The notes under the pieces: model-generated
The model's database searches: none
The model's input: only the letters and a program-made list of their open reading frames with translations
What the model was told of the DNA's origin: nothing
Shown: piece after piece, positions 25,378-36,360 of the stretch
Numbering within the stretch: position 1 is the first letter of the stretch
Layout: each line of letters begins with the position of its first letter
From: Hyaloscypha bicolor E
Taxonomy: Eukaryota; Ascomycota; Leotiomycetes; Helotiales; Hyaloscyphaceae
Assembly (NCBI RefSeq): GCF_002865645.1
Contig: NW_020194677.1
Coordinates: 248,001 to 312,000 of the forward strand
Length of the DNA stretch: 64,000 nucleotides
Reading direction: 5' to 3'
Translations under genes and position numbers: made by a program

Positions 25378-25790
25378 AAAAAAAAAATATAGAAGAGAAT
25401 AACTACTTTACTAACTTATATAAATAGTATTATATATTTCTAGTAAACTAATAAAGAGTGATTTCTTTTTAATTAAAAATTCTTTTATTTTTAGAAATTT
25501 ATTAATATTATAAAGCTTTATCTTTTAATAATAATATTATTATTATTATTTATTTATATATTAAAAAAGAAATTATTAATATTATAAAGTTGGTTTTTAT
25601 TTATAATTATATATTATAATTAATTAATATAAAGAAAATAAAGCTTTTTATTAAATAATTTAAAAAGTCTTTTTATTTTTATTAATATTTCTTTTATATT
25701 TTAATAAAATTTTATTATTATTATAAAATATAAATAAAATAAAATAATCTTAATTTCTTTCTTTTTTTTTTAATACTAATTATTATATAA
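25378..25790. repeat. AT-rich spacer
   Basis: AT-rich, no gene. The words ATTATATATTTCTAGTAAAC near 25,430 also occur near 11,983, just inside the Copia element, so a fragment of that family may be present. Confidence 0.4.
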
Positions 25791-25925
25791 ATACGAGTAT
25801 TAGAGAGCTTAGCTTTATTTATTTAATAGCTTCTTTTATTTAGCTAGATTTAGAAACTTCTTTTAAAGCTTCTTTTAATTAAATAACTATTTATATAAAT
25901 TATTATTTCTTGCTTTTTATAATAG
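25791..25925 (+). repeat. Left terminal repeat of the small element
   Basis: Direct repeat of 27,492-27,625. This copy is more AT-shifted (AGCTTCTTTTA where the other has AGCCCCTTTTA). Confidence 0.75.
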
Positions 25926-27491
25926 TTATAAGCCCGGAATACTAGCTATATACTTCTATTAGTAATTAGTAAGTATTCTAATAATTATAGTTACTTTTAT
26001 TATAATTGGAATTACTAATAGAATATGTTTTATTTGATTTTTTTATTCTTTATTTCTCTTTTTAGAATAGTAGCTTTATTAGTCTCTAATATATACCTTA
26101 TTAATTATAGGAGCTTTTCTAAATAATATATAAAACTTGAAATTAATTTCACTTTTTATAACATATAATACTTTATTAATTCCGGTATTTCAGAAACTTC
26201 TTATTTATTCTCTATAAAGCCCTCTCTACCTCTTATAATTAATTAAATAATTAAATAATTAAATATCGAGTAAAATACTCTATTAGTAATATAGAATATA
26301 AATAGAAGACCGGAAGCAGAAAAGGGAATATAATTAAAAGTATCTCGCCCGGCTTATTTTAATAATATTAAAGAGAAATACTTATTCAGGCTTAAGAAAT
26401 ATACTATTAAGTAGTTGAATTAGTTAATATAAAGCTCTCGGTATTAAAATATCTGGAATTAGATATATCGTATAATAGAACCTGTTTTACTTATATTATA
26501 TCTTGAGTTACTTGTTTCCTAGTAGAGGTTCTCTCTTTAGAATATTATATAAGCTCTTTATAATAAATTCTAGCTATTAGAGGACAATATACGGGAATAA
26601 ATAAGGGAAGACTATAATAGAATTCTGGACTATAATAGAACGGGTTCAATTTTTCCTAAAATCTGAATTAATAATTAGTTCCAAGCTCTTATATAAGCTC
26701 AAACCTATTAAGTTACGGAAGTTAAAGGATTTCTGGTAATTAAGGATTTTTTTTAAGTAATAGCTAGCAAGCTTTTACCTGTTTGAGAAGTAGTAGCTTG
26801 CTCTAGTAATTGAGGCTAATATACTTGGAGAGCCTATTTATATACTCGAGTAATACGGAAGAATCTTTGAGACCTTGATTTAGTAAAACAAGTAATAGTC
26901 TTTATTTGGGATCTATACCTCTCTTAGTAGATGATCTGATTTATAAGGCTACTCATACCCTTGCAAGGAAATAAAAGCAGAAAAGCACCCATAATAACCC
27001 ATTAACTGCTCTGTTCTGGAGCTTGTAATTACTGGCTCCTATACCAGGAAACTTGATTTATAGCCTATGGACAAGCAGTTAAAGGCCGTATAAGAACGTC
27101 TCTTGTTACGGGGATATGAGAAGCTATATGGGCAGCTTGAGAAGAAGGGTTAGATAAAGGAGGGAGCGAAGCTACCAGGGGATTTTGAGTACAAATAGTA
27201 TATATAATGTGGTTTCCTGGCTTTGGGCTTGCGGAGCCGTCCGGGGCTGGAGCTAGGCTTTTTTGGAACTAAATATACTACCGGAGACGTCTGGGGACAC
27301 TTTGCTTCCTATCCTTTTTTGGTTCTATTACCTTAATATAAGGCGCTAGTAAATAACGGCTTCTTAGCTCTTAATTAGGGTAAATAGACCACATATATAT
27401 TTCTTTTTACTAGAGGTACTTTATAGAAATACTTTATTAGCTATTTCCTTTATATATAGAATTAGAAGCCTCTAGGGGATATATTATATAG

Positions 27492-27625
27492 ATACGAGTA
27501 CTAGAAAGCTTAGCTTTATTTACTTAATAGCCCCTTTTATTTAGCTAGATTCAGAGGCTTTCTTTAGAGCTTCTTTTAATTAGGTAACTATTTATATAAA
27601 TTACTATTTCTTGCTTTTTGTAATA
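27492..27625 (+). repeat. Right terminal repeat of the small element
   Basis: Direct repeat of 25,791-25,925, less mutated (keeps CCCC, GGC and CAGAGG words). Confidence 0.75.
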
Positions 27626-29940
27626 CTAATTTATATTATAATAAATATAAGTTATTATTTAAGTTTATATAATTAAGAATTAAGAATTCTTAAAGTATAT
27701 AATAAAATATATATAAATAATTTACTTTAAAAGTTATATAATTATAAACTTAAAAATATATAAATATTATATACTAAGTTCTTAAAATAAGAAATAATAA
27801 AAATCTTTATTATATACTTTTCTTATTTTTAAATACATATTTTCTATATATAAGAATTATTTAATAATTTTTTATAAAATATATAGAATATATAAATTAA
27901 ATTAATTAAATAAAACTAAAATATTATTTTAATAAAGAAATTAATAATTATTATATAAATAATATATATTATATAATTATTTTTATAATAATTAATTTAC
28001 TAAAAATTAAAGAATTTTATATATTAAAAATATTAAGCTAAAGAATTAAAAAAAGAAAAAAAGCTTTAATCTTTAATAATTTTTTACTAATTTTTAATTT
28101 ACTAATTATTTTAGTTATATTTCTTATTATATAATAATATAATAAATTATATAAATATATTAATTATTATAATTTCTATATATATAATTTTCTATTTTTT
28201 ATTCTTTTTTTTAAGTATTATATTACTTATTTTATATTTTTATTTCTTTAAAAATAAATCTTTATAATTTTTTTTAAATATTATAAAAACTTTAAAAAAT
28301 AAATATATATTATTTATTTTCTAATATTTTCTTTTTATAAATAAATAATATTATAATAAATTTCTTTTTATTATAAGAGCTTATTTAAGAATATATTAAA
28401 TAAATACTTTTTAAATTATTTTTACTTATTTTATTAATAATATTTATAATTATATAATTCTTAAGAAATATATTTAAAAATAATTATATAAATTACTTTT
28501 TAAACTTAATTTAAAAAGATCTTTTATTTCTTATTCTTATTCTTATTCTTTTATTACTTATTATATTTGAGCTTTTTATTATTATATAATTATTTATATA
28601 ATTATTTATATAATTATTTATATAATTATTTATATAATTATTTATATAATTATTTATATAATTATTTATATAATTATTATCTTTACTTTTTTATTTTTTT
28701 ATATTTTTAATTAAAAATTACTATATATATTTCCTTAGTTCTTTTAATTAATATACTTAGTTTTAATTTATAATTGCTTTCTTTACTAAATTCTTAAGAA
28801 AAGATAATTAATTTCAGTATTTATAAATTTATATTATAAACTAATTTACTAAATAATATTAATTCTCTAAATTTCTTATAAGAACTTAGTTTCTTATTAA
28901 AAGATAATACTTTACTAATTCTTATTTCTTATTTATTTTCTTTACTTTCTTTAATATTATTATTATTATATATTTCTTTATATATATAATATTAAGCTTT
29001 TTTTTTAATTCTTACTTTATTTCTTTTAATAAGTTCTTTTCTTAATACTTTTCTTAGTTCTTTATTTATTTTATATTTAAAAATTAAAAAGATTTATTTT
29101 TATTATTATAATAAAGAGCTTTATTAATATAATTTATATTATAATTATTATTTTTAGTTTTATTATTATTTAGTTATTAGTATTTATTACTTAAATAATT
29201 ATAATAATTTATATTTTAATTTAAAAAATATATATATATTTCTTTTATTCTTTTAAAGTTTTATTATAAATTAAAGAAAATAAGAAAAATATTATATAAA
29301 TAATAAAAAAATAAAATAAAGTTATAATTATAAAAATAAAGAAAAAATAAATATAATATACTTAATTAAATAATTAAATAAGAATTAGATATATAAATTA
29401 TATATATATATATGTTTTTATTAAAGCTATATAATAAGAGTTTATATAACTTTATTATATTTAATTCTTTATAAATAAATACATGTTTTTATATATATAT
29501 TAAAGATATAATAATAATATAAAACTTAATTATTATATATTTATAAATTATAAATAATAAACTAAAGTATTATATATAATTTAGAATATTATTTTAAGTT
29601 ATATAATTAACTTTTTTTTTATTTAATTATAACTTTTATATTTTTAATTTAATATATTAATATTTCTTATATATTTAATTCTTTTAAACTTTATTTAGTA
29701 TTATTAATTCTATATTATATTAATTATTTATATTTAGTATTATAATTTACTTTTACTTTTTAATTTTATATTTAATTTAATTATTTAGTAAATATTATTT
29801 CTTATATCTTAATATATATTTATTTATTTTATATTATTATAAAGTAATTATAAAGAAAAGAGTTAAATTTATAAAATAATAAGGAAAATAATATAGAATT
29901 AATTATAGAATTAATTACTTATTATATTAAATTAAATATT
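27626..29940. repeat. AT-rich RIP desert up to the compartment boundary
   Basis: Almost pure A/T with short poly-T and poly-A tracts. No gene. The composition changes abruptly near 29,940, where balanced sequence starts (TCCCGCCCAAAATTTC). Confidence 0.7.
28583..28678 (+). repeat. 12-bp tandem repeat, 8 perfect units
   Basis: Eight exact copies of TATATAATTATT without spacers. A microsatellite-like AT array. Confidence 0.95.
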
Positions 29941-32278
29941 TCCCGCCCAAAATTTCAATTCACTACAATAACGACATAAAATTAAGTAGTCGAGTAGCTA
30001 TTCGTGACTAGCAACCTCAATATTAGTAATCCTAGAAAGTTTCGGAATTTTTTGTGCACTTTAAGAAAATCCCAAATTTTGAGTGTTCCGACAGGGGTAT
30101 AATTGGGCGGTTAAGTAGTGAACGCTCGAGGGGGGCAGAGAAGCGAAGTCAAGCCTGGGACGAGCAAACTGAGGAACTTCAACGTGTGGTTAATTCCGCA
30201 TCAAAACCATTAAACCAGGCAGGAAAGTCTAATCCCATTTAATGAAACGCTAGACCTGTCGTTTTCCCGTGCCAAATAATTCCATGACCATCGCTATTGC
30301 AGTAAGGTATCCAAATTTCCCATCCAAAAACTCGCCCGCTATGTACCCATTAACGCCTGCGCCCGGTACTGCAACTTGCAAATACCACGAGATCTCAAAA
30401 ATGTATGGCCCAAACCCCCAAAACCCGCTCATTTATCATTATCAAAACATGTACAAGTAATTTATCGAAAGATGTTCTATGCCTCAAGGAGTCGTACGCC
30501 TGGGCGTTGTGGGAGCTGGGATTTCGAAAGCAATGTCGAAAGCTTGAAGTGTCTGTGTCATCGACCGTATCGCCGCTGCGACCGACTGGTTTTGCCGTGA
30601 GTACGGCGGATCGGAGGCCAGGAAGCCATTGAGTCGTTGCGATTGTAGTTCTGAAGTGACTGCTGGTTCTGGGAATTCAATGGAGTAGTTTTCAGACCTG
30701 TTGCAGTAACGTCAGTCTCCATTTTTTTTAAAGTGACTCTATTTGGAGTCGTTACTATGAGCGATTTAGAGGATGAACGTACTCGACAGAACCGTTGACA
30801 GCGATGTTTGAAAGAGCGTCGAGTTGTTCTCGTTGGTAGGCTGGGAGAGCAAAGTTGTTCGCGTTGTTGATGGGAGTCATGGCGACGTCGGTGACGGGCG
30901 AAGGCGACGAAGTTGTCGAGTATCGAGAATAGACGGCGAATCCGTATCAAATTGAGAGTTGTTAGGACACAATGCAAGTTCCGCGGAGTGATGTAGAGAG
31001 CAAAACGACGACGGGGTGGCCGAGATATTTGAAAGATTTGTGCGCGATTAGCTTGCGCTGGGCTATGCTGCGCAAGCAAGCAATGTCAGTCGACTTCTTT
31101 TCTTACGCGACGGTCCTTCCGGTCCAGCCGTCCTCGCCGTCAAAGGATTGGTCCAGCGTGAGATCTGTGAGCCTCGTTGGGCAGCAATTTTGAGCCCGAC
31201 GGGCCGCAGTTGGTGAAAATTTGCTCTGAACCCATGCGCGTGCGTGGCTATGCATCCCGCGCCCTACCCAATTTGGTCTCAACTGCAGTCGCGTCCCTAA
31301 ATGCCGCAATCTTTTTAGACCTCCGCGTCATCGCAAATCAGCTGTTTGGGTGCCCGTTGGTTGCGCACGCTTTCAATCTGAAAGAGAGGGCGTCAGCAGC
31401 ACACATTGGCGAAGCCCTCAGGCTCCGATATGCTGCATGTTTCTGCTTGGTCAGCGAAACCCGCGGCCCGGTCCTGGATTACTTGGACGCCAAGGATCGC
31501 TTTATTACATTAACCCGCATTTCATTGTTGGGGTTAAATTCCCGGAGAGTCGTTAGAGTGGATTATCTCAATTCATTCGCGAGACATTTTCAAGCTCCCT
31601 CTTTTATCAACGGCCATGCTAAACCGCAAAGAAATGTTTCCCCTTACCTTTGCCAGATTCAAATTGCCATAGGGCCGCTCTGCCATCAGTGGGGGTTGGG
31701 AAAGAAGAGATAAAGCTTGTAATTTGCCATCGCAACCATCTCAAACCGATTCCAATTGGTCCCCTATATTGCAATCCCGAACTAACCCCTTTCAATATCT
31801 TGTACATCTTGTGTTGCTGAGGCTGACGGGTATGATCGTTGGGTCACCGGAAGTCGCCTCTGCTCCTGCTTAGCTAACGTGAACATGGTGAAATTTTGCG
31901 CACAGCCAGGTATCCTTTGGAAGTCAGGCACACAAGGCCAACGAAGGCAACCAAGAAAATTGAAGTCGTGACGAGGCGGAGGAGGCACTATCATTTGTTC
32001 GTAGCCTTTAAGCTTGTTATTATGGGTCCGGGCACTCTGTAGTGCTTGCCCTGCTTTTGCCATAGCGCTCAAAAGATAGATTTGAGTGGTCCCCAACCGA
32101 GAAAATCGCATGAGTTCCCCAACCAGCCCCATGTCGCTTCAATTCATGCAAGAAGCTGAGCAAAATTCTCTCCAATCTTACCTAAGCTAAGACAATTGAA
32201 CCAACACAACGCAGCGCGGTATATTTCTAAACCGCCTAACCCTGCCCATCAAAGCAAAATCTCTCGGCTAGTATCCCC
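29941..32278. other. Gene-poor balanced-composition region with coding-like fragments
   Basis: No complete gene can be supported. The best fragment is the minus-strand piece at 30,755-30,880, listed separately. A minus-strand open stretch at 31,782-32,132 (starting MGLVGELMRF) and a plus-strand one at 31,177-31,713 have no family resemblance. The region lies between the AT desert and the MFS gene and may contain decayed genes or untranslated sequence. Confidence 0.4.
30755..30880 (-). CDS. Coding-like fragment, unknown
   Basis: A 41-codon frame starting MTPINNANNF and ending YVHPLNRS before a TAG. The same frame stays open upstream for about 25 codons (STTSSPSPVTDVA just before the Met) until a TGA near 30,950. 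The composition (ALPAYQREQLDAL, NIAVNGSVEY) looks like real protein, perhaps the last exon of a decayed gene. I do not recognise a family. It could also be chance. Confidence 0.25.
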   Translation of the reverse strand: MTPINNANNFALPAYQREQLDALSNIAVNGSVEYVHPLNRS

Positions 32279-34250
32279 CTAATGTGCAAACCTAAAGTCC
32301 AGCCTCCTGCTCCCCTCAAGTTTAGTATTAACCTTATACTCCCTCTGCTGCTCCGGCGTCAACGCATTCCAAATCCTCGCCTTCTGCTTGTTCCTCCAAA
32401 TGTAATAAGCCTTCGTAAACAAAAACAGATTAATACTCAATAAGTTGATGATGATCAGGTTGCGGTTGCCGCGATGGTAGAGAGGCTTGTCGTCGGTGCG
32501 GTAGATGAAGTTGGCGCAGATGTTGCCGAGTTGGACGGACATGTTGTATAAAGCTGCGGAGACAGAGCGTGCGCCGACGTTGTTGGAGTTTTTAGACGTC
32601 CACTGTGAGAAGGAATGTTAGTTAAGTGAGGGTTGGTGGAGGGGTGGAGGAGGAGGCGAACTTACGGCAACGAGAATAGCATGACAGTACGGGTATGAGA
32701 GGAGGACTGAGACGAGAGCATAAGTGCCCCAAGCCTGGTGGAGCGAACCAGGCCAGAAACGAAGAGCGATCAAGCAGGGCAATGTCCAGATAGGCTGAAG
32801 CATGGACACAAGCGTGCGTTCATTAGTCCACTCGCTGAGCCGTGTGATCAGAAGGAGTGTGATGATATGAGCTGCCGAAGATGGAATCGTCAAGAGATTA
32901 GTATTAAAGGTGCTGAATCCCACCGACTTGAGAGTCAAAGTGATATAAGTGTTGACTGGGGACTGGGGGATATAAGCAACAAGTCCAATGGCATAAAGTG
33001 GCCAGAGATCATAGTCTTTAGCTGCGTTCCAAAGACGCCGAGGGGTGACAGCTTGGCGATTGTGCATGTCTCCTTTTGAGGGGTCGTCGCGGAGGACACG
33101 ATTCACGACAATTTTGACCTCGCGTTCCGTGAACCAGCCGTTAGGTCGATACCAGGCCTTGGTTTGAACGGCGGAGGCGGGCATCATAAAGAAGGAGGCG
33201 ACGCCGACGAGGAAGGTAATGAAACCTTCGATCAGGAAGAGCCAGCGCCAGCCTGCCCAGCCCGCGACGCCTCTCATGTGAAGGAGAGCAAAGGCAAGAA
33301 TGGAGGTGACGATAGTGGTGGCAGACAGAGTGGTCCAGAAGTAGCTGTCAATGAGAGTTAGTAGAGAACGGAACTGATAATTTCAGCCGCCGCACCTGAG
33401 TCTGATCGGGAGCTCTGGTGAAGTGTAAAAGTAGGAGAGCCAGAGTACAATATCAGGGATGAAGCCACCCTATTAGCCTCGTTAGCTGTGAATTACCTCA
33501 TAGAAACAGACTTTAAATCACCTCTAGCAATCCCAGAATCGATCGGGTTGCGTAAAAGCCCTTTTTGCCTTGGATTGCACACTGGGACATGGCAACAATC
33601 GACCATAAAGTTATCTGCATCGGGATCCACCGGTCAGGTCCGATCTTTTTGGATACCAACTGTGAGGGGAGTTCGGCGAGGAGGAAAGAGAACAGGAAGA
33701 TGACGTTTCCGAAGTTATAGTCTACCTATATTTAGCTTTGAAAAATCATAGCAGGAACACATATATCTTGCCGTTGGTATTCAAGTGCAAGTCACTTAGA
33801 AAATTGTCAGAGACCGCCTGTACTAAATTGCCACGATCCACCTGGAGACCGAAGAACATGATGCACTATTGAGAGGTCAGTGAAGAGACTGCCATGTGGG
33901 GCGTTAGATCTTACAGCCCAGAGACACACGCGCCAGTCCAATCGCCTAACCAACTTCTTTTCTTCCTCCTCTGTCCAAGTAAACGAGCGGTCAAATTCAG
34001 CACGACACTCATATGTCGATTTTTCGTAGACGTTTGACCAGTGCTCTGCGACATCTGGGTCCAGGAACGGGTTTTTGTGAAATGCATCTCCATCCTCATC
34101 AGAGTCCGATGTTGCTGAAGAAAAGGTAGCAGCACCCCTTGGAAGCGGATCACTGAATGTTGTTTCCTCGTACAGGACTTTGTCGTCAAGTTTTGCTGTT
34201 GGTGGACGAAGGTGTTCGCCCGCCTTTCCCTCTTCGGTGTTCGACATCAT
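32279..34250 (-). CDS. MFS permease, Dal5/allantoate (anion:cation symporter) type
   Basis: A plasma-membrane transporter of the major facilitator superfamily, probably for an organic anion such as allantoate, a vitamin or a dipeptide; the substrate is not known. Six exons: 34,250-33,915, 33,865-33,772, 33,721-33,522, 33,469-33,396, 33,344-32,666, 32,602-32,279, giving 568 aa. The N-terminus is long, acidic and cytosolic (about 110 aa). Then come a Dal5-like FFGLQVDRGN, the NTNDYNFGNV loop across an exon junction, LLAELPSQL, LGLLEGGFIPD, the TM-loop GWRWLFLIEG, and YLDD-free later helices with PQSPVNTY and SAALYNMSVQ. This layout fits the ACS family with about 12 helices. The start is MMSNTEEG; the Met-Met pair leaves one residue of doubt. 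The second intron begins with GC (GCAAGA) rather than GT. Confidence 0.93.
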
Positions 34251-36360
34251 GGCAACTAAATTGATGCTAAGCTGGGATCTGCCAACTGGGAAAAACTGTG
34301 CCCTTATGTAGTGATAGAAGAAAGCGCCAAGCAATGACGATGGCCGAGGCTGTGACGCTTTATAGATGTTATTTGGAAACCTTGGTTCATGGAGACACCC
34401 TGGTATTGGTAACAGACCCTGCGGCACATGCATGTTGAAAATCCCAGTTGGGCCGTTTCTCAGACTTCGTCAACCAATGTGGGCTGAACATGCATGATTG
34501 CCCGCAGTATTGCAGAAACAACGGCTCTCATCCGAATTGTGGCGTTCCTATTGGCATGACTTCAGAACATGTAAGGGTGAGTACGGGTATCTGAACTCTG
34601 AGATCGGCCCGAGAGGGAGGGTGCACACACCCAACAGGCGTTCTTGAGAGGAACTGTAGGCGAGGAGCCCAACCGCCGGCAGCTCCCCATTCAAAGGACT
34701 ACATCCAGAGCTTCAGAAATTTCAGACGGCCGCGAAGTGGAGATCTCGAGACGACGCATCTTCGTGGTTTGATGAGGACGGCTCGTCACCCATCAAAAAG
34801 GAAGGTAGTTGCGATTGGAAACCCGTACAAATACATTTCGACACTGGTTTTTGTCACCCCCACACCGGGATTCGCCATAATGGCCGAATATGAAGTGCTT
34901 TCGAGGAGTGAGGCCCGCCATCAGGTAACGCTGCAATCCACTTGAACGCATGAGGATCAACCATGGCAGACCGATAGTGGACATCCGAGTAAACTTCTGA
35001 CCACTGGTTGGGGTGTGAAGTTCACGGAGGAAACGTAAACAATTTATGGGGCCAAGACAGAGTATAATTGCATCATTGGGGCCAACTTTACCTCACTTCG
35101 CAATGTGCAAAAACCTGGAGAAATTCTTGGAGCATCTAGCCATTGGAAAAAGGGATGATTGGCTGAGAAGGAAATACAAACCATTCGAGCATTAACCTAT
35201 ATGGATTCAAGGCGGCGATTTGGGAAATTTTGGATTATGTTGTCATTGTACCCTGCAAACACGTGCTTCGCGTCGGCCCATCGCACTGATAATGGAGAAC
35301 GCGGGGGCTTCAATTCGTCGAGAGTGGGCGCGTTAGGACCCATAATCGCCTAAGGTTCGGACTTGATTGACAGTTAAGCCGCCCGTGATGGCTGTTGCGG
35401 GCAAGGAGATCGTGTGCAGTTGTTGAGGTTGGGAAAAAGGAAAGGAGGAAGGAAAATACTCGCAGAAGCGAGGAGCGGGCACGATTCACCTCTCCACGTG
35501 ACCAAAGAGGAGGGGAGCAAGAGTGTGACTCATGTAGCCCAGGCCCCATTCCCAAGATTTCCAACCGTAAGACGGAGGAAAACAAACACCTCAGACCCAC
35601 TTCCAACACTTCGAAGTGACTTATTCCACACCAGTAAGCAAGCAATCAGAAATGCAGAAACAACTACCTGGTGCAAGAGCTCTTCGACCATCCATTCATC
35701 GTACCCCCGTTTCGTTATCCTTCCTTGAGCAATTCTCTCAAACGTATCCTTCTCGTCTTTCACTTTCTGAAGTAATAGAAACCGTAGATCAACATCTTTA
35801 TTATTCATGATATGCAGACATCACAAGTCTGTGGGATATATCTGAGATGGAGCCTCTATTCCCGTATCAGCATCGCTAAAACAGCATCAAGGTCAATCAC
35901 CAAACAACCGTATCTGCACTTATGGTGCGAAGGTGCTGGATGTCCAAGAGGGAGGAATCCTAGCTCACATGTCGCCGGTCTTTGGCACTTGGTCGGATAG
36001 GAGTCTTTCATCTCCTTCCAAGAGGTCTTACACCAGCGAGGTGTGAGCACGATACTTTTGCTTACATCATTCCGTTTCCACTTGTTGTTGCTATTGCCTC
36101 CTTTGAATATCGGCAGAGCAGGAGGGGCTGGTACCGACTCCATTTCACCGGACTAAAGGATAGACGTCGGAGAAGGTGCATCAACACGCTCTTTCTCGGC
36201 CGATTCAGCAGAAGGCATAAGGTTGACCACGTATCCACCCTTCCCGACAGTATTATTACCCCTCTCACTTGACAAAGTCGGCGAGCAGAATCATCAAGCC
36301 CAAGCCGCCTCACTTTATTGATCAAGTGTGGTCAAGATAGATCCTAATCAACACTAATAC
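34251..36360. other. Intergenic region with a possible decayed gene
   Basis: 34,251-35,100 should contain the MFS promoter; I see no clear site. From about 36,290 down to 35,660 the minus strand contains protein-like pieces, listed separately. The plus strand has no convincing gene. Confidence 0.4.
35669..36290 (-). pseudogene. Possible decayed gene, unknown family
   Basis: Minus-strand coding-like pieces in order: GYVVNLMPSAESAEKERVDA near 36,235, then a TAG, then in the same frame SGEMESVPAPPALPIFKGGN near 36,150 ending at a GT donor after WKRND (about 36,066). Further on, GSISDISHRLVMSAYHE (about 35,860) meets two stops. A shifted frame then reads NKDVDLRFLLLQKVKDEKDT and EWMVEELLHQ, ending at a GT donor near 35,669. 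The pieces look like one gene with a stop (possibly CAG to TAG) and a frameshift. I do not recognise the family. Confidence 0.3.

Larger units (their letters stand above)
25791..27625 (+). mobile_element. Small element with 135-bp direct terminal repeats
   Basis: Two direct repeats of about 135 bp bound a 1.84-kb segment: 25,791-25,925 and 27,492-27,625. Both begin ATACGAGTA and end TTGCTTTTT, and both contain TTTATTTAGCTAGATT. The interior from about 26,330 to 27,480 is much less AT-rich than its surroundings and has no protein motif I recognise. It could be a TRIM-like non-autonomous LTR element or a degraded small LTR retrotransposon. The word AATACTAATT occurs on both outer sides and may be part of a target duplication. 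The strand is arbitrary. Confidence 0.55.

Noticed and set aside
30558..31079. Possible minus-strand Arg-rich gene of 173 codons
   Set aside because: Composition is Arg/Ser/His-rich and looks like a shadow of the better coding-like frame at 30,755-30,880.
31177..31713. Possible plus-strand gene of 178 codons
   Set aside because: No family resemblance, no splice or start context, and a lightly biased frame in a region where other frames are open too.
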